From NCBI RefSeq assembly GCF_002749975.1, contig NZ_PEIG01000006.1, positions 334,835-398,834 of the forward strand: a stretch of 64,000 nucleotides of DNA, in the 5' to 3' direction. Below, in pieces: positions 28,256 to 36,784 of this stretch. The notes under the pieces are model-generated. The model searched no databases. It was not told where the DNA came from and saw only the letters and a list, made by a program, of their open reading frames with translations. Each line of letters begins with the position of its first letter. Positions within the stretch are counted from its first letter, which is position 1. Origin of the DNA: Gloeocapsopsis sp. IPPAS B-1203. Its GTDB lineage: Bacteria > Cyanobacteriota > Cyanobacteriia > Cyanobacteriales > Chroococcidiopsidaceae. The translations under genes and the position numbers were made by a program.

Positions 28256-28434
28256 AAATTTCTCAACTGAAGTTCTTACAAAGCTTAAGCTGTTAAGAAA
28301 TTGAGCGCTAAAAGTTTTTAAAAACCTTTAAACTTGACAATACAGGGTTGCCCTTCACAAGAGTCGTTATATAGATGCGTAGTTTCGACTTGTGTAACCA
28401 CACAACGGCATAAGTTTCAGAAGAGAAGGATAAA
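28256..28434. promoter_or_regulatory. Divergent dndB-dndC control region
   Basis: 179-base spacer between divergent start codons. A perfect 10-base palindrome AGCTTAAGCT (28282-28291) lies close to the dndB start. Toward dndC, TTGCCC (28348-28353) and TATAGA (28370-28375) are spaced by 16 bases and could be a promoter; TTGACA at 28334-28339 is an alternative -35 without a matching -10. DndB regulates dnd promoters in other bacteria, so the palindrome is a candidate operator (inference). Confidence 0.4.
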
Positions 28435-30009
28435 ATGTCTACAGCACAACAGCAACACAACCAAGGCGAGCAGGCACGTACTGTAGCAGATTTAGTTGCA
28501 GATATTCAAGCTCTTACCACTGAAATTCAAGAACTATACTGTTTAGACGAAATACCTTGGTGTGTAGGCTACAGTGGCGGAAAAGATAGCACCGCAACTT
28601 TGCAACTTGTGTGGAATGCGATCGCATCGCTCCCACCCGAAAAGCGTACTAAAACAATCCACGTCATCACGACGGATACATTAGTAGAAAATCCGATTGT
28701 TTCTGCTTGGGTGCGTAACTCGCTCCAACAGATGAAGCTTGAGGCTGAAGCGCAAAAATTACCATTTCAACCGCATCTCTTACAGCCAGAGGCTAAGGAA
28801 ACATTTTGGGTAGGTTTAATCGGTAAAGGTTATCCAGCACCTAGAGGAAAATTTCGCTGGTGTACCGAGCGTCTTAAGATTAATCCATCAAACCGTTTTA
28901 TTCGTGATGTGATCAGAACAAACGGTGAAACCATTCTTGTTTTAGGTACTCGCAAAGCTGAAAGCACAAAGCGTGCAAACAGAATGAAGAAGATGGAAGC
29001 TAAGCGGGTCAGAGATCGCCTCAGCCCAAACATGAATTTACCAAACTCGTTAGTTTATAGCCCCATCGAAGACTGGCGCAACGATGAAGTATGGCTTTAT
29101 CTGATGCAGTGGGAGAATCCTTGGCGATATAGCAACAAAGATTTATTCTCAATGTATCGCGGTGCTACGGCTGATAATGAATGTCCCTTAGTGGTTGATA
29201 CATCGACTCCTAGTTGTGGAAGTTCTCGTTTTGGTTGCTGGGTTTGCACACTGGTTAGCCAAGATAAATCACTAACAGCCATGATCCAGAATGATGATGA
29301 GAAAGAATGGATGCAACCACTACTTGATTTCCGTATGGAATTAGATGCAGAAGAAAATCGTGAAAGACGCGATTTTAGGCGGAGGAATGGTAACGTACAA
29401 CTTTACGAACGCAACCTAGATGGCGATATCTCTGTTGAACCAATTCCAGGTCCTTATGTTAAAGAAGCAAGAGAATATTGGCTTAGAAGACTCCTGACAA
29501 TTCAAACACAAATTCAACGTACCGCGCCAGCAGAAATGCGCGAGCTTACCCTAATCACTCTAGAAGAGTTAAGCGAAATCCGCCGTATCTGGTTAGAAGA
29601 AAATCACGAGTTTGACGACAGTTTACCGCGAATTTATCAAGAAGTTACAGGCGAACCTTTTCGCGATCCACGCCCAGGAAGCGATCGCACTTTGCTCGGT
29701 AGCGACGAATGGGCTGTACTCGAAGAAATCTGTGATGATGACGCAATGCATCTCGAATTAATGGCAAAGTTACTCGATACCGAACGACAATATCGCACCA
29801 TGGCGCGTCGTAATGGCATTTTTGAGGCGTTAGAAAAGTGCTTTGAAACAAGTTCGCGTTCCAAAGAAGAAGCGATCGCTAATGCACATTACAAAAGAGA
29901 CTTGAAAAATGCTGCTGAGCAAGGCAACGTTGAAACTGTCAAGCAGTTAACATGGGCAAGCCTAAAGTTTCAAGCTACATCCATAGATGACAATAGCTTA
30001 AGTGATTAG
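28435..30009 (+). CDS. dndC: DNA phosphorothioation sulfurtransferase DndC
   Basis: 524-residue PAPS-reductase-like ATP pyrophosphatase. The ATP PP-loop is CVGYSGGKDSTATLQL (S47-T53). The cysteines C-x-C for the 4Fe-4S cluster lie in NECPLVV...TPSCGSSRFGCWVCT (about 244-265). KFRWCTERLKINPSNRFI is the PAPS-reductase-like segment. DndC adenylates or activates the DNA backbone position and receives sulfur from the cysteine desulfurase (DndA/IscS). No dndA is in this window, so a housekeeping IscS or SufS presumably supplies sulfur. Unusually, dndD does not follow directly; two opposite-strand genes intervene. Confidence 0.95.
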   Translation: MSTAQQQHNQGEQARTVADLVADIQALTTEIQELYCLDEIPWCVGYSGGKDSTATLQLVWNAIASLPPEKRTKTIHVITTDTLVENPIVSAWVRNSLQQMKLEAEAQKLPFQPHLLQPEAKETFWVGLIGKGYPAPRGKFRWCTERLKINPSNRFIRDVIRTNGETILVLGTRKAESTKRANRMKKMEAKRVRDRLSPNMNLPNSLVYSPIEDWRNDEVWLYLMQWENPWRYSNKDLFSMYRGATADNECPLVVDTSTPSCGSSRFGCWVCTLVSQDKSLTAMIQNDDEKEWMQPLLDFRMELDAEENRERRDFRRRNGNVQLYERNLDGDISVEPIPGPYVKEAREYWLRRLLTIQTQIQRTAPAEMRELTLITLEELSEIRRIWLEENHEFDDSLPRIYQEVTGEPFRDPRPGSDRTLLGSDEWAVLEEICDDDAMHLELMAKLLDTERQYRTMARRNGIFEALEKCFETSSRSKEEAIANAHYKRDLKNAAEQGNVETVKQLTWASLKFQATSIDDNSLSD

Positions 30010-30093
30010 AATCACTGCCCATTTTAATGAGTTTGATACAGTTCAGATAGGGCTGAACTGTATTCGACTGCTAAAAAAGTTGTTAGCTGCTAT

Positions 30094-30576
30094 TTACCAA
30101 AGAGCGCGAACACCCTCACCCGCAGGTTGCTCCACTCCAGTAGTGTCGTCGTTATCGTTGTCCGTGTCTGTAGGTGCTCCGACTCCTGGTGTAGTAGTAT
30201 CTTCTGGTGTGGTAGTTGCATCCGGTGTCGTTGTCGCAGGAGCTGTGGGATCGGTTGGCGTACCTAATCCTGGGGTAGTTGCATCTGGTGTTGTTCCAGG
30301 AGCTGTGGGATCGGTTGGTTGTCCTAATCCTGGGGTAGTTGCATCTGGTGTTGTTCCAGGAGCTGTAGGATCAGTTGGTTGTCCTACTCCTGGCGCAGTC
30401 GGATCAGTTGGTTGTCCTACTCCTGGGGTAGTTTGAGCAAGGATTTGATTAGAGCTACCAAGTTTGGCGTTGGAATTAATTTGCGTTAAAGCTGGAAGAG
30501 TCACAAGAGTCGCAGCACCAGCAAATCCCAATAGACTTGTCAGCTTGAGAAGCATTTGGCGTTTCCGTGCTTGCAT
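30094..30576 (-). CDS. Exported Thr/Pro/Asp-rich tandem-repeat protein
   Basis: From ATG 30576 (MQARKRQMLLKLTSLLGFAG; a longer frame starts at 30597) the protein has a signal peptide (LLGFAGAATLVTLPALTQ). About 115 low-complexity residues follow, built on the unit PTDPTAPGTTPDATTPGLGQ and ending DTDNDNDDTTGVEQPAGEG. The repeats are encoded by tandem 60-base units (about 30235-30384). A cell-wall or surface-exposed linker protein is likely; function unknown. It lies on the opposite strand between dndC and dndD and has no evident tie to DNA modification. Confidence 0.65.
   Translation of the reverse strand: MQARKRQMLLKLTSLLGFAGAATLVTLPALTQINSNAKLGSSNQILAQTTPGVGQPTDPTAPGVGQPTDPTAPGTTPDATTPGLGQPTDPTAPGTTPDATTPGLGTPTDPTAPATTTPDATTTPEDTTTPGVGAPTDTDNDNDDTTGVEQPAGEGVRALW
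30235..30384. repeat. Tandem 60-bp repeats in the Thr/Pro-rich gene
   Basis: Consecutive units start near 30241, 30301 and 30361, each carrying AGCTGTgGGATCgGTTGG. The first two units align over 60 bases with a few mismatches; the third is truncated and followed by a shorter 30-base unit. Lengths are multiples of three, so repeat-number changes keep the frame. Confidence 0.85.
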
Positions 30577-30597
30577 TAATTTCTCCTCAAAATACAC

Positions 30598-30867
30598 ACT
30601 AAGAACAAGACGAACTAAAAGGTAAATATCAGTTTCGTCTATAGTTGGTTCCTGAATGTCAAACCAGGAATTTTTACTCAGTTTAGAGATGTGTGCTGGA
30701 GATTTTCTCTTCCTTGAGTCGTAGTTTGTTCTTTTGATACGTTTTGTTTATCAATGCTAACCCGCGTGTAGCTATGTTAATGTTTGACCTGCAAATCTTT
30801 ATTTGAATACTCAGTGCTAGTATTTTTTTATACAGCACAGGCGAGCGCGATTTGTGTCATTTTTGAG
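30598..30867. other. Spacer between two opposite-strand genes
   Basis: About 270 bases upstream of the repeat-protein gene and downstream of the L,D-transpeptidase gene (both minus strand). It presumably holds the repeat-protein promoter; I see no further gene or clear hairpin. Confidence 0.4.
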
Positions 30868-31419
30868 TTATTCCACAACTGTGACAGGAGTTCCTAGACT
30901 GACTTGACTAAACAACTCTTCGACGTCTTTGTTGTACATCCGAATACAGCCATGCGAAGCTGCTGTACCTACTGTTTCAGCATTAGGAGTACCATGAAAA
31001 CCAATTGAATTTCTGCCATCACTCCAGAAGCCAATCCAATACGAACCTAGTGGATTTTCGGGGTGTCCTCCTGGAACTGTCTCATCTGTCAACGGACTAA
31101 TCCAAGTAGGATTTTTTAACATTTGACCTACGCGAAAATTACCAGTCGGAGTTTCCCAACCAGGACGCCCTACTGCGATCGGATAACTTTTTATCACTGT
31201 CTCTCCCTGATACAGAGTGACTTTGCGACTGTTTAGCTGAATCTTTAATCTCAAAGGCTCAGCGACTTTGTTAGGTGTATTGTTAGCAGGAGCTTGAGGC
31301 ATAACCGATTGTGTCACAACCGGTGGCGATTCTGATAAATTTTGCTGATGAGCAAACTGGTGAGCGATTACATTGGCAGCTACTACTACGCCAGCTAGGG
31401 CAAACAATTGCTTGATCAT
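30868..31419 (-). CDS. L,D-transpeptidase (YkuD domain)
   Basis: 183-residue exported enzyme that forms 3-3 cross-links in peptidoglycan or attaches proteins to it. The N-terminal hydrophobic segment (QLFALAGVVVAANVIA) is a signal peptide or anchor. The YkuD domain begins near residue 52 (RLKIQLNSRKVTLYQGETVIKSYPIAVG), with GWETPTGNFRVGQML and the catalytic HGTPNAETVGTAASHGCIRM (His and Cys). It is complete. Like the neighbouring repeat protein it concerns the envelope, not the Dnd pathway, so the pair appears to be inserted between dndC and dndD. Confidence 0.93.
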   Translation of the reverse strand: MIKQLFALAGVVVAANVIAHQFAHQQNLSESPPVVTQSVMPQAPANNTPNKVAEPLRLKIQLNSRKVTLYQGETVIKSYPIAVGRPGWETPTGNFRVGQMLKNPTWISPLTDETVPGGHPENPLGSYWIGFWSDGRNSIGFHGTPNAETVGTAASHGCIRMYNKDVEELFSQVSLGTPVTVVE

Positions 31420-31787
31420 CTGTAAAATCTAGCGTATGGGTAAAGAATACTATTTTACATACAAAGCTGTAAAGCATCCTTCCGAAGTCAGAAAATATAA
31501 AATTTATCCAATCAACTATTTGCTAAAATTACTTTTGCTCATTGCTTAGAAAATAATAACTTCATATTTTTTATTTATTATATAGTCACTTTATTTGAGT
31601 TATGAAAATCTTTTTTAAAGAACTAAAGAGAGATGAAAAAGATCGCTGTATTGTCTGGAGTTTTTTCCATTACATCAATAACATGAAGTAGAGATAATGA
31701 ATAGAAATGTTTGTAAATAATCCTAAAAGTTTATTCTAAAAATTAAGTATTTATAGCATTTGTAATTGTTTAGCATAGATAAACACA
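31420..31787. promoter_or_regulatory. AT-rich spacer upstream of dndD
   Basis: 368 bases between the divergent L,D-transpeptidase gene and dndD, about three-quarters A+T. Promoters for both genes must lie here because dndD is cut off from dndC by opposite-strand genes. I could not single out a convincing -35/-10 pair. No ORF of interest. Confidence 0.4.
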
Positions 31788-33761
31788 GTGATATTTCTTG
31801 AACTCGTACTACAAAATTTTGGTCCTTATCTAGGGCGACAAGTGATTAATTTACGCCCTCAAGCAAACGAAGATTGCCCGATTATTTTATTGGGTGGCAT
31901 GAATGGTGGAGGAAAAACCACACTTATGGATGCGATTCGTCTTGCTTTGTATGGTCATCGTGCTCAATGTTCTACGCGTGGTAACTTAAGTTATTCTGAC
32001 TTTTTAACACAATCGGTAAACCGATATACTTCTATGGGCGAACCAACTTCGATTGAGTTAGCGTTTGAGAATATTTTAGATAATGTACAAGTCGAGTTTC
32101 GGATTAAACGAAGTTGGACTAAAAACCCTCGTAATGGTAAAGATACTTTAGGTATTTTAGTTGATGATTGGCCTGATAATGCTCTGGCTCAAATTTGGGA
32201 TGAACGGATCGAAGATTTACTACCTTTAGGAATTTCAAACCTATTTTTGTTTGATGGCGAACAAGTTCGAGAATTAGCAGAACAAGAGGCTCCTACCCCA
32301 ATTGTAGTTGAAGCAATTCGTTCGTTACTTGGTTTAGAATTAGCTGAACGTTTAGCAACAGACATAGAAATTTTAGTTAATCGTCGGCGTAAAATTATTG
32401 CAGATAGTCAAGCACTCGTAACTCTAGAAGATATTGAGCAAAAACTGAGTCATCAGCAAAAAGAATATCAAAGTGCAAAAGCATATTTAGCAACAATTCA
32501 AGATCAATTAACTTACGCTCAAAAACACCAGCAAGAAACTTCAGATAAGTTCGTTTTAGAAGGTGGTAAGATTGCGGCTGAACGCAGTCAACTAGAAATT
32601 CAGCTACGTTACGAGCAGGAAGCAGTTACACAAAAGCGTGATGTGCTTACGGAATTAGCTAGTGGTACTTTACCTCTAAATTTGATTTCACCTTTATTGA
32701 TTCAAGCTCATAATCAAGCACAACAAGAAGATCAACAACAACAAGCGCAGATTACTATAAATATCTTATCTGAGCAAGAACAAAAGTTTTTGAAATATGT
32801 TGCTGCTTTAAAATTAGAGCAGGAGCAAATAGAAAAAATTAAATTGTTTTTTTACCAAGAAAATGAGGATTTAAAACAAAATATTTGCTTAGAAGAATTA
32901 TGGTTACTAGCGGAGCAAGAAAGTGTTTATCAACTCCAGGAAATACTCAATAATTTACCAATTTTACAAACTTTAGCAGAAAAGCAACTGAATGAATTAA
33001 AAAAACAAGAAGATAATTTAACAGCAATAGAAAGACGAATAGCTGTAGCACCAGCACCAGAAGTTTACGAACAACTAGGAGATGCAGTTAAATTAGCTCA
33101 AATTGAACTTGCTAATGCGAAAGCCGCTTATGAGACAGCAAGAAAGCGTTGTGATGAGTTGGCAATAGATATAGAAAAGACGAAAAAAGAGTTAGCGCAA
33201 TATAGCGAAGAAAATATTGATAGAAAAAATGACGAACATATAATTACTGCATCAACTAAAGTACAGGCAACACTAAAACTATTTCGAGAAAAACTTACAT
33301 TACGTAAACTAAATCAATTAGAATCGGTAATTACAGAATGTTTTTTATACTTGCTGCATAAGTCAGATTTAGTTCATCGCGTTGCAATCGATTTGGATAC
33401 TTTTAGTCTTTCACTTTATGATTTTCAAGGGCAATTAGTACCAAAACATCGCCTTTCCGCAGGAGAAAAGCAATTACTTGCGATCGCCTTATTATGGGGA
33501 CTCGCACGAGTTTCAAGGCGTAACCTCCCTATTGCTATTGATACACCACTAGGGCGGCTTGATTCTTCGCACCGCAATAACTTAGTCGAACGCTACTTTC
33601 CTTCAGCTAGTCACCAAGTTATGCTATTTTCCACAGACACTGAAATTGGTAAAAATGAAGTTGAACAACTCCGCAGTAACAATGCGATCGCCCGCGAATA
33701 TCTTCTAAAGTACGATCCAGTAAAACGCTGTACCACAATCGAGCCAGGTTATTTTTGGTAA
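31788..33761 (+). CDS. dndD: DNA sulfur modification ATPase DndD
   Basis: 657-residue SMC-like ATPase, GTG start (IFLELVLQNFGPYLGRQVIN). Walker A is GGMNGGGKTT (36-45). LGISNLFLFDGEQVRELAEQEAP is the DndD-specific Q-loop region. Coiled coils occupy about 200-500, the ABC signature is HRLSAGEKQLLAIALLWGLAR, and Walker B is IAIDTPLGRLDSSHR. In known systems DndD supplies ATPase/nicking energy in complex with DndC and DndE. It lacks the C-x-C hook motif seen in the other ATPase of this locus. No clear ribosome site precedes the GTG; an ATG is not available nearby in frame. Confidence 0.95.
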   Translation: MIFLELVLQNFGPYLGRQVINLRPQANEDCPIILLGGMNGGGKTTLMDAIRLALYGHRAQCSTRGNLSYSDFLTQSVNRYTSMGEPTSIELAFENILDNVQVEFRIKRSWTKNPRNGKDTLGILVDDWPDNALAQIWDERIEDLLPLGISNLFLFDGEQVRELAEQEAPTPIVVEAIRSLLGLELAERLATDIEILVNRRRKIIADSQALVTLEDIEQKLSHQQKEYQSAKAYLATIQDQLTYAQKHQQETSDKFVLEGGKIAAERSQLEIQLRYEQEAVTQKRDVLTELASGTLPLNLISPLLIQAHNQAQQEDQQQQAQITINILSEQEQKFLKYVAALKLEQEQIEKIKLFFYQENEDLKQNICLEELWLLAEQESVYQLQEILNNLPILQTLAEKQLNELKKQEDNLTAIERRIAVAPAPEVYEQLGDAVKLAQIELANAKAAYETARKRCDELAIDIEKTKKELAQYSEENIDRKNDEHIITASTKVQATLKLFREKLTLRKLNQLESVITECFLYLLHKSDLVHRVAIDLDTFSLSLYDFQGQLVPKHRLSAGEKQLLAIALLWGLARVSRRNLPIAIDTPLGRLDSSHRNNLVERYFPSASHQVMLFSTDTEIGKNEVEQLRSNNAIAREYLLKYDPVKRCTTIEPGYFW

Positions 33762-34004
33762 CTAGTGATGAGTGACTAGTGGTGAGTAGCTAGTGAGAGT
33801 GTGGGAGAGTAGGAGTGTGGAAGTGTGGGAGTAGAGGTAATAGAGTTTTGAGTTTTGTTAGCGTAGCGGTGCGTTAGCACGTTTTGAATTATGAGTTATG
33901 AGAAGACTTTGATGGCATTCTTAACTCAACACTCAACATTCTTAATGAGTAACTCTCTTAGTCTCCCTACTACCCGCCTACCCAACTACCCAATCACTCC
34001 TCGT
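33762..34004. repeat. Low-complexity repeat spacer between dndD and dndE
   Basis: Purine-rich strings such as GTGTGGGAGAGTAGGAGTG (about 33799) face pyrimidine-rich strings such as CTACCCGCCTACCCAACTAC (about 33969), forming an imperfect inverted repeat across ~150 bases. In between are TTATGAGTTATGAGAAG and its counterpart AACTCAACACTCAACATTC. The dndE frame stays open through part of this spacer, which makes an artificially long N-terminus. Confidence 0.55.
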
Positions 34005-34391
34005 ATGGAACCACCACTTGAGCGCATTCATCTATCACAAACTGCAAAAGAGCAGTTAATCAAACTCAAACGAACTACTAAGATAGACCAATGGAATATC
34101 TTGTGTCGCTGGGCATTTTGTCGATCGCTTGCGGAACCTACAAATCCCTCCCCTGTTCCAATTCCTGCTGATAGTAACGTAGAAATGACGTGGCGCGTGT
34201 TTGGTGGAGAACTATCAGATGTGCTGGCGATCGCATTAAAACAGCGCTGCTATAACGATGGTTTGGGTACTGACAAAGAAACGCTAGCAACACAGTTTCG
34301 CCTCCACTTACATCGCGGGATTGCTTATCTTGCTGGCGATCCGAATATTAAGAAGATTGAGGATTTAATTAAATTAGCGATCAAAAATTAA
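34005..34391 (+). CDS. dndE: DNA sulfur modification protein DndE
   Basis: I start the gene at ATG 34005 (MEPPLERIHLSQTAKEQLIK), giving 128 residues, the family's normal size. The open frame extends to 33891 but the extra 38 residues translate repeat spacer. Family stretches are TKIDQWNILCRWAFCRSLAEP, EMTWRVFGGELSDVLAIALKQRC and LHRGIAYLAGDPNIKKIEDLI. DndE is a small helical, DNA-binding component that, in characterised systems, works with DndC and DndD at the modification site. Confidence 0.93.
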   Translation: MEPPLERIHLSQTAKEQLIKLKRTTKIDQWNILCRWAFCRSLAEPTNPSPVPIPADSNVEMTWRVFGGELSDVLAIALKQRCYNDGLGTDKETLATQFRLHLHRGIAYLAGDPNIKKIEDLIKLAIKN

Positions 34392-34478
34392 AATTGGTAA
34401 CTGGTAATCGGTAATAACTAATTGCTATTTGTCTTGAGTCTTACTGAATAATTAAGATTAACAATACTAAAGCCAATT

Positions 34479-35981
34479 ATGACAGAAGCTCTAGAAATTG
34501 AACGTCATAGAGCCGCGATCGCGCGTACTGATTTATCACGTCCGGTGCGATTAGCCATAGAATGGGCAATCATAAACAACGATACCACGATCTTTGACTA
34601 CGGTTGCGGCTATGGTGGTGATGTCGAACGCTTAGCGGCGCGGAATTACACCTGTGCAGGCTGGGACCCTTACTACCGTCCTAATACGCCGCATACTTCG
34701 GCAGATATTGTTAATTTGGGCTATGTTCTCAACGTCATTGAAGATCCCGAAGAACGCCGCGCAGCGCTGTGTCAAGCTTGGAACTTGACACAAAAAGTTT
34801 TAATTGTCGCTGCCCAAGTTTTGATTCATGACCGCAGCAATGCCAAAATAGCTTATGGCGATGGGATTGTAACTCGACGCAATACGTTTCAGAAATATTA
34901 CGAGCAAGAAGAATTAAAATTATACATTGATGAAGTCTTGCAAGTTGATGCTGTCCCTGTCGCATTAGGAATTTACTTCGTCTTTCGCGATGAAACTGAA
35001 AAAGAAAGCTTTCGGGCTTTGCGTTTTCGTTCGCGGAGTTTAACACCGCGCGTCCGTACTCCAAGTAAACGCTTTGAAGATTATCAAGAACTCCTAACGC
35101 CACTGATTGATTTTGTTACCGAACGGGGTAGATTACCTGTTAAGGGTGAACTAGCGGAAACTTCGCGTCTTGGCGGTTCCCGTCACGATGCGAAAGTTTC
35201 CAAGACAGGTGCGCAAACCGAAATTCTACTCGAATTTGGGACTTTTCGCCGTGCCTATAATGTGATTTTGCAAGCGACTGATGAAGCTGAGTGGGATGCG
35301 ATCGCCTATCGTCGTTCGTTGGATATTTTGGTGTATCTTGCCTTAACGCAGTTTGGTAAACGTCCTAGCTTCAATCAACTCGCCTCAGAACTCCGTCAAG
35401 ATATCAAAGCCTTTTTCGGTACGTATCAAGAAGCTTGCCAAGTTGCCGATAAAATGCTGTTTAGCTTAGGAAAACCTGGTGTTGTTGCCCAAACCTGCAA
35501 ACAAAGTAAAATTGGCAAACACTTACCAACAGCGCTGTACGTCCATGTTTCGGCGTTACCCGAACTCGATCCTTTACTGCGTATTTATGAAGGTTGCGCT
35601 AGCCGCACGATTGGACGTATGGATAACGCAACATTAGTTAAATTTTACACTGATAAACCTAAAATATCGTATCTTTTTTATCCAAATTTTGACACTGAGG
35701 CTCATCCTGCATTACATACAAGTATGCAAATTGACTTACAGAACCTTGGTGTGGTTTATCGCGAATATGACAATGTGGCGAACCCGCCAATTCTGCATCG
35801 CAAAGAAACTTTTGTGACACCAAGTTATCCGCTGTACGAACGGTTTGCTAAATTGACACGGCGCGAAGAGAAATTAGGGTTACTCAAGAATACGCGCACC
35901 ATTGGAACGCGCGACGGTTGGCAAAAATGGTTAGAGGAAAACGGTGTGGAGATTAAAGGCGATCGCATCGTTTCTAAATGA
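34479..35981 (+). CDS. DNA phosphorothioation-associated putative methyltransferase
   Basis: 500 residues. A Rossmann-type methyltransferase domain occupies the first ~170 residues, with the SAM motif FDYGCGYGGDVERL (39-52) and ADIVNLGYVLNVIEDPEER as motif IV-like. The rest (about 190-495) is a helical domain with SRLGGSRHDAKVSKTG and IGKHLPTALYVHVSALPELDP, seen in the methyltransferase family recorded next to dnd genes. It may combine base methylation with backbone sulfur, or modify a protein partner; the target is unknown. It ends the plus-strand dndD-dndE block, 87 bases after dndE. Confidence 0.88.
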   Translation: MTEALEIERHRAAIARTDLSRPVRLAIEWAIINNDTTIFDYGCGYGGDVERLAARNYTCAGWDPYYRPNTPHTSADIVNLGYVLNVIEDPEERRAALCQAWNLTQKVLIVAAQVLIHDRSNAKIAYGDGIVTRRNTFQKYYEQEELKLYIDEVLQVDAVPVALGIYFVFRDETEKESFRALRFRSRSLTPRVRTPSKRFEDYQELLTPLIDFVTERGRLPVKGELAETSRLGGSRHDAKVSKTGAQTEILLEFGTFRRAYNVILQATDEAEWDAIAYRRSLDILVYLALTQFGKRPSFNQLASELRQDIKAFFGTYQEACQVADKMLFSLGKPGVVAQTCKQSKIGKHLPTALYVHVSALPELDPLLRIYEGCASRTIGRMDNATLVKFYTDKPKISYLFYPNFDTEAHPALHTSMQIDLQNLGVVYREYDNVANPPILHRKETFVTPSYPLYERFAKLTRREEKLGLLKNTRTIGTRDGWQKWLEENGVEIKGDRIVSK

Positions 35982-36017
35982 TGTATGGAGTTTACTCGTT
36001 AACAGCTAAAACGCTAA

Positions 36018-36623
36018 TCACTCCTCAAATCGTTCGACTTGTAGGGTAAACCCTGGTAGCACATCTTCACCCGACAGTTGCGTAGGCAGCGATCGCGTTT
36101 CTTTAACTTGTCCTAATCGATAAATTTCTACTTGTTGATCTTGGGGATTAAATAGCCAACCTAGGCGTACACCGCTATCAAGGTATTCTTGCATCTTAGC
36201 CTGAAGCATTTCCAGTGAATCTGTTGGAGAACGCAATTCTAATACAAAATCTGGTGCAATTGGCGGAAATTTTTGCCGTTGTTGTGGCGTGAGTGCTTGC
36301 CAGCGAGACAACTCGATCCATGCTGCGTCAGGAGAGCGATCGCCGCCACTAGGTAGCTTAAAAATTGTTGAAGAACTAAAAACTTTTCCAAGTTGCGTTT
36401 GACGATTCCAAATTGCCAAATCAGTACCAAGTTCGAGTTCGCGGTTGCCACTGTTGCCGCCCACAGGTGGCATGATAATTAAACCTCCATCGGCATTGCG
36501 TTCGACTCGAATCTCTGGATTCGAGATGCATAATTGATAAAACTGTTCATCAGTCAAATGAACTGATTGCAGGTTCAGAGTAAGAGGCAGAGTGAGCATA
36601 GAAGTCATCTTGCTGATCTGCAA
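36018..36623 (-). CDS. Uma2 family (DUF820) putative endonuclease
   Basis: 201-residue PD-(D/E)XK-type protein of the very large cyanobacterial Uma2 family. The nuclease core shows SPDAAWIELSRWQAL, PPIAPDFVLELRSPTDSLEML (acid-x-x-x-E-x-R segment) and KMQEYLDSGVRLGWLFNPQDQQVEIYR. The usual 'GxxPFxPxVVVELxSPSD' form is altered to FVLELRSPTDS, still with the Glu. Biological role unknown. It borders the Dnd island but Uma2 genes are scattered through such genomes, so linkage is not strong evidence. Confidence 0.9.
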   Translation of the reverse strand: MQISKMTSMLTLPLTLNLQSVHLTDEQFYQLCISNPEIRVERNADGGLIIMPPVGGNSGNRELELGTDLAIWNRQTQLGKVFSSSTIFKLPSGGDRSPDAAWIELSRWQALTPQQRQKFPPIAPDFVLELRSPTDSLEMLQAKMQEYLDSGVRLGWLFNPQDQQVEIYRLGQVKETRSLPTQLSGEDVLPGFTLQVERFEE

Positions 36624-36784
36624 CTATTTGCGGTAAAGTCGTGTATTTGAATTTAGCATATCGCGTCTGTACTTGAGATTAAGGACTTTTTGTGCAGAGA
36701 AGCAATTTCATTCCAAATAGTGAAATTAGTTAAACTACTTGCGATAACATTTGTTCTCAATCCAAAATCCGAAGTTTATAGAAG

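Noticed and set aside
30235..30430. Regularly spaced repeats that might be a CRISPR array
   Set aside because: Units are directly adjacent 60-base coding repeats, with no unique spacers, and encode a Thr/Pro-rich stalk.
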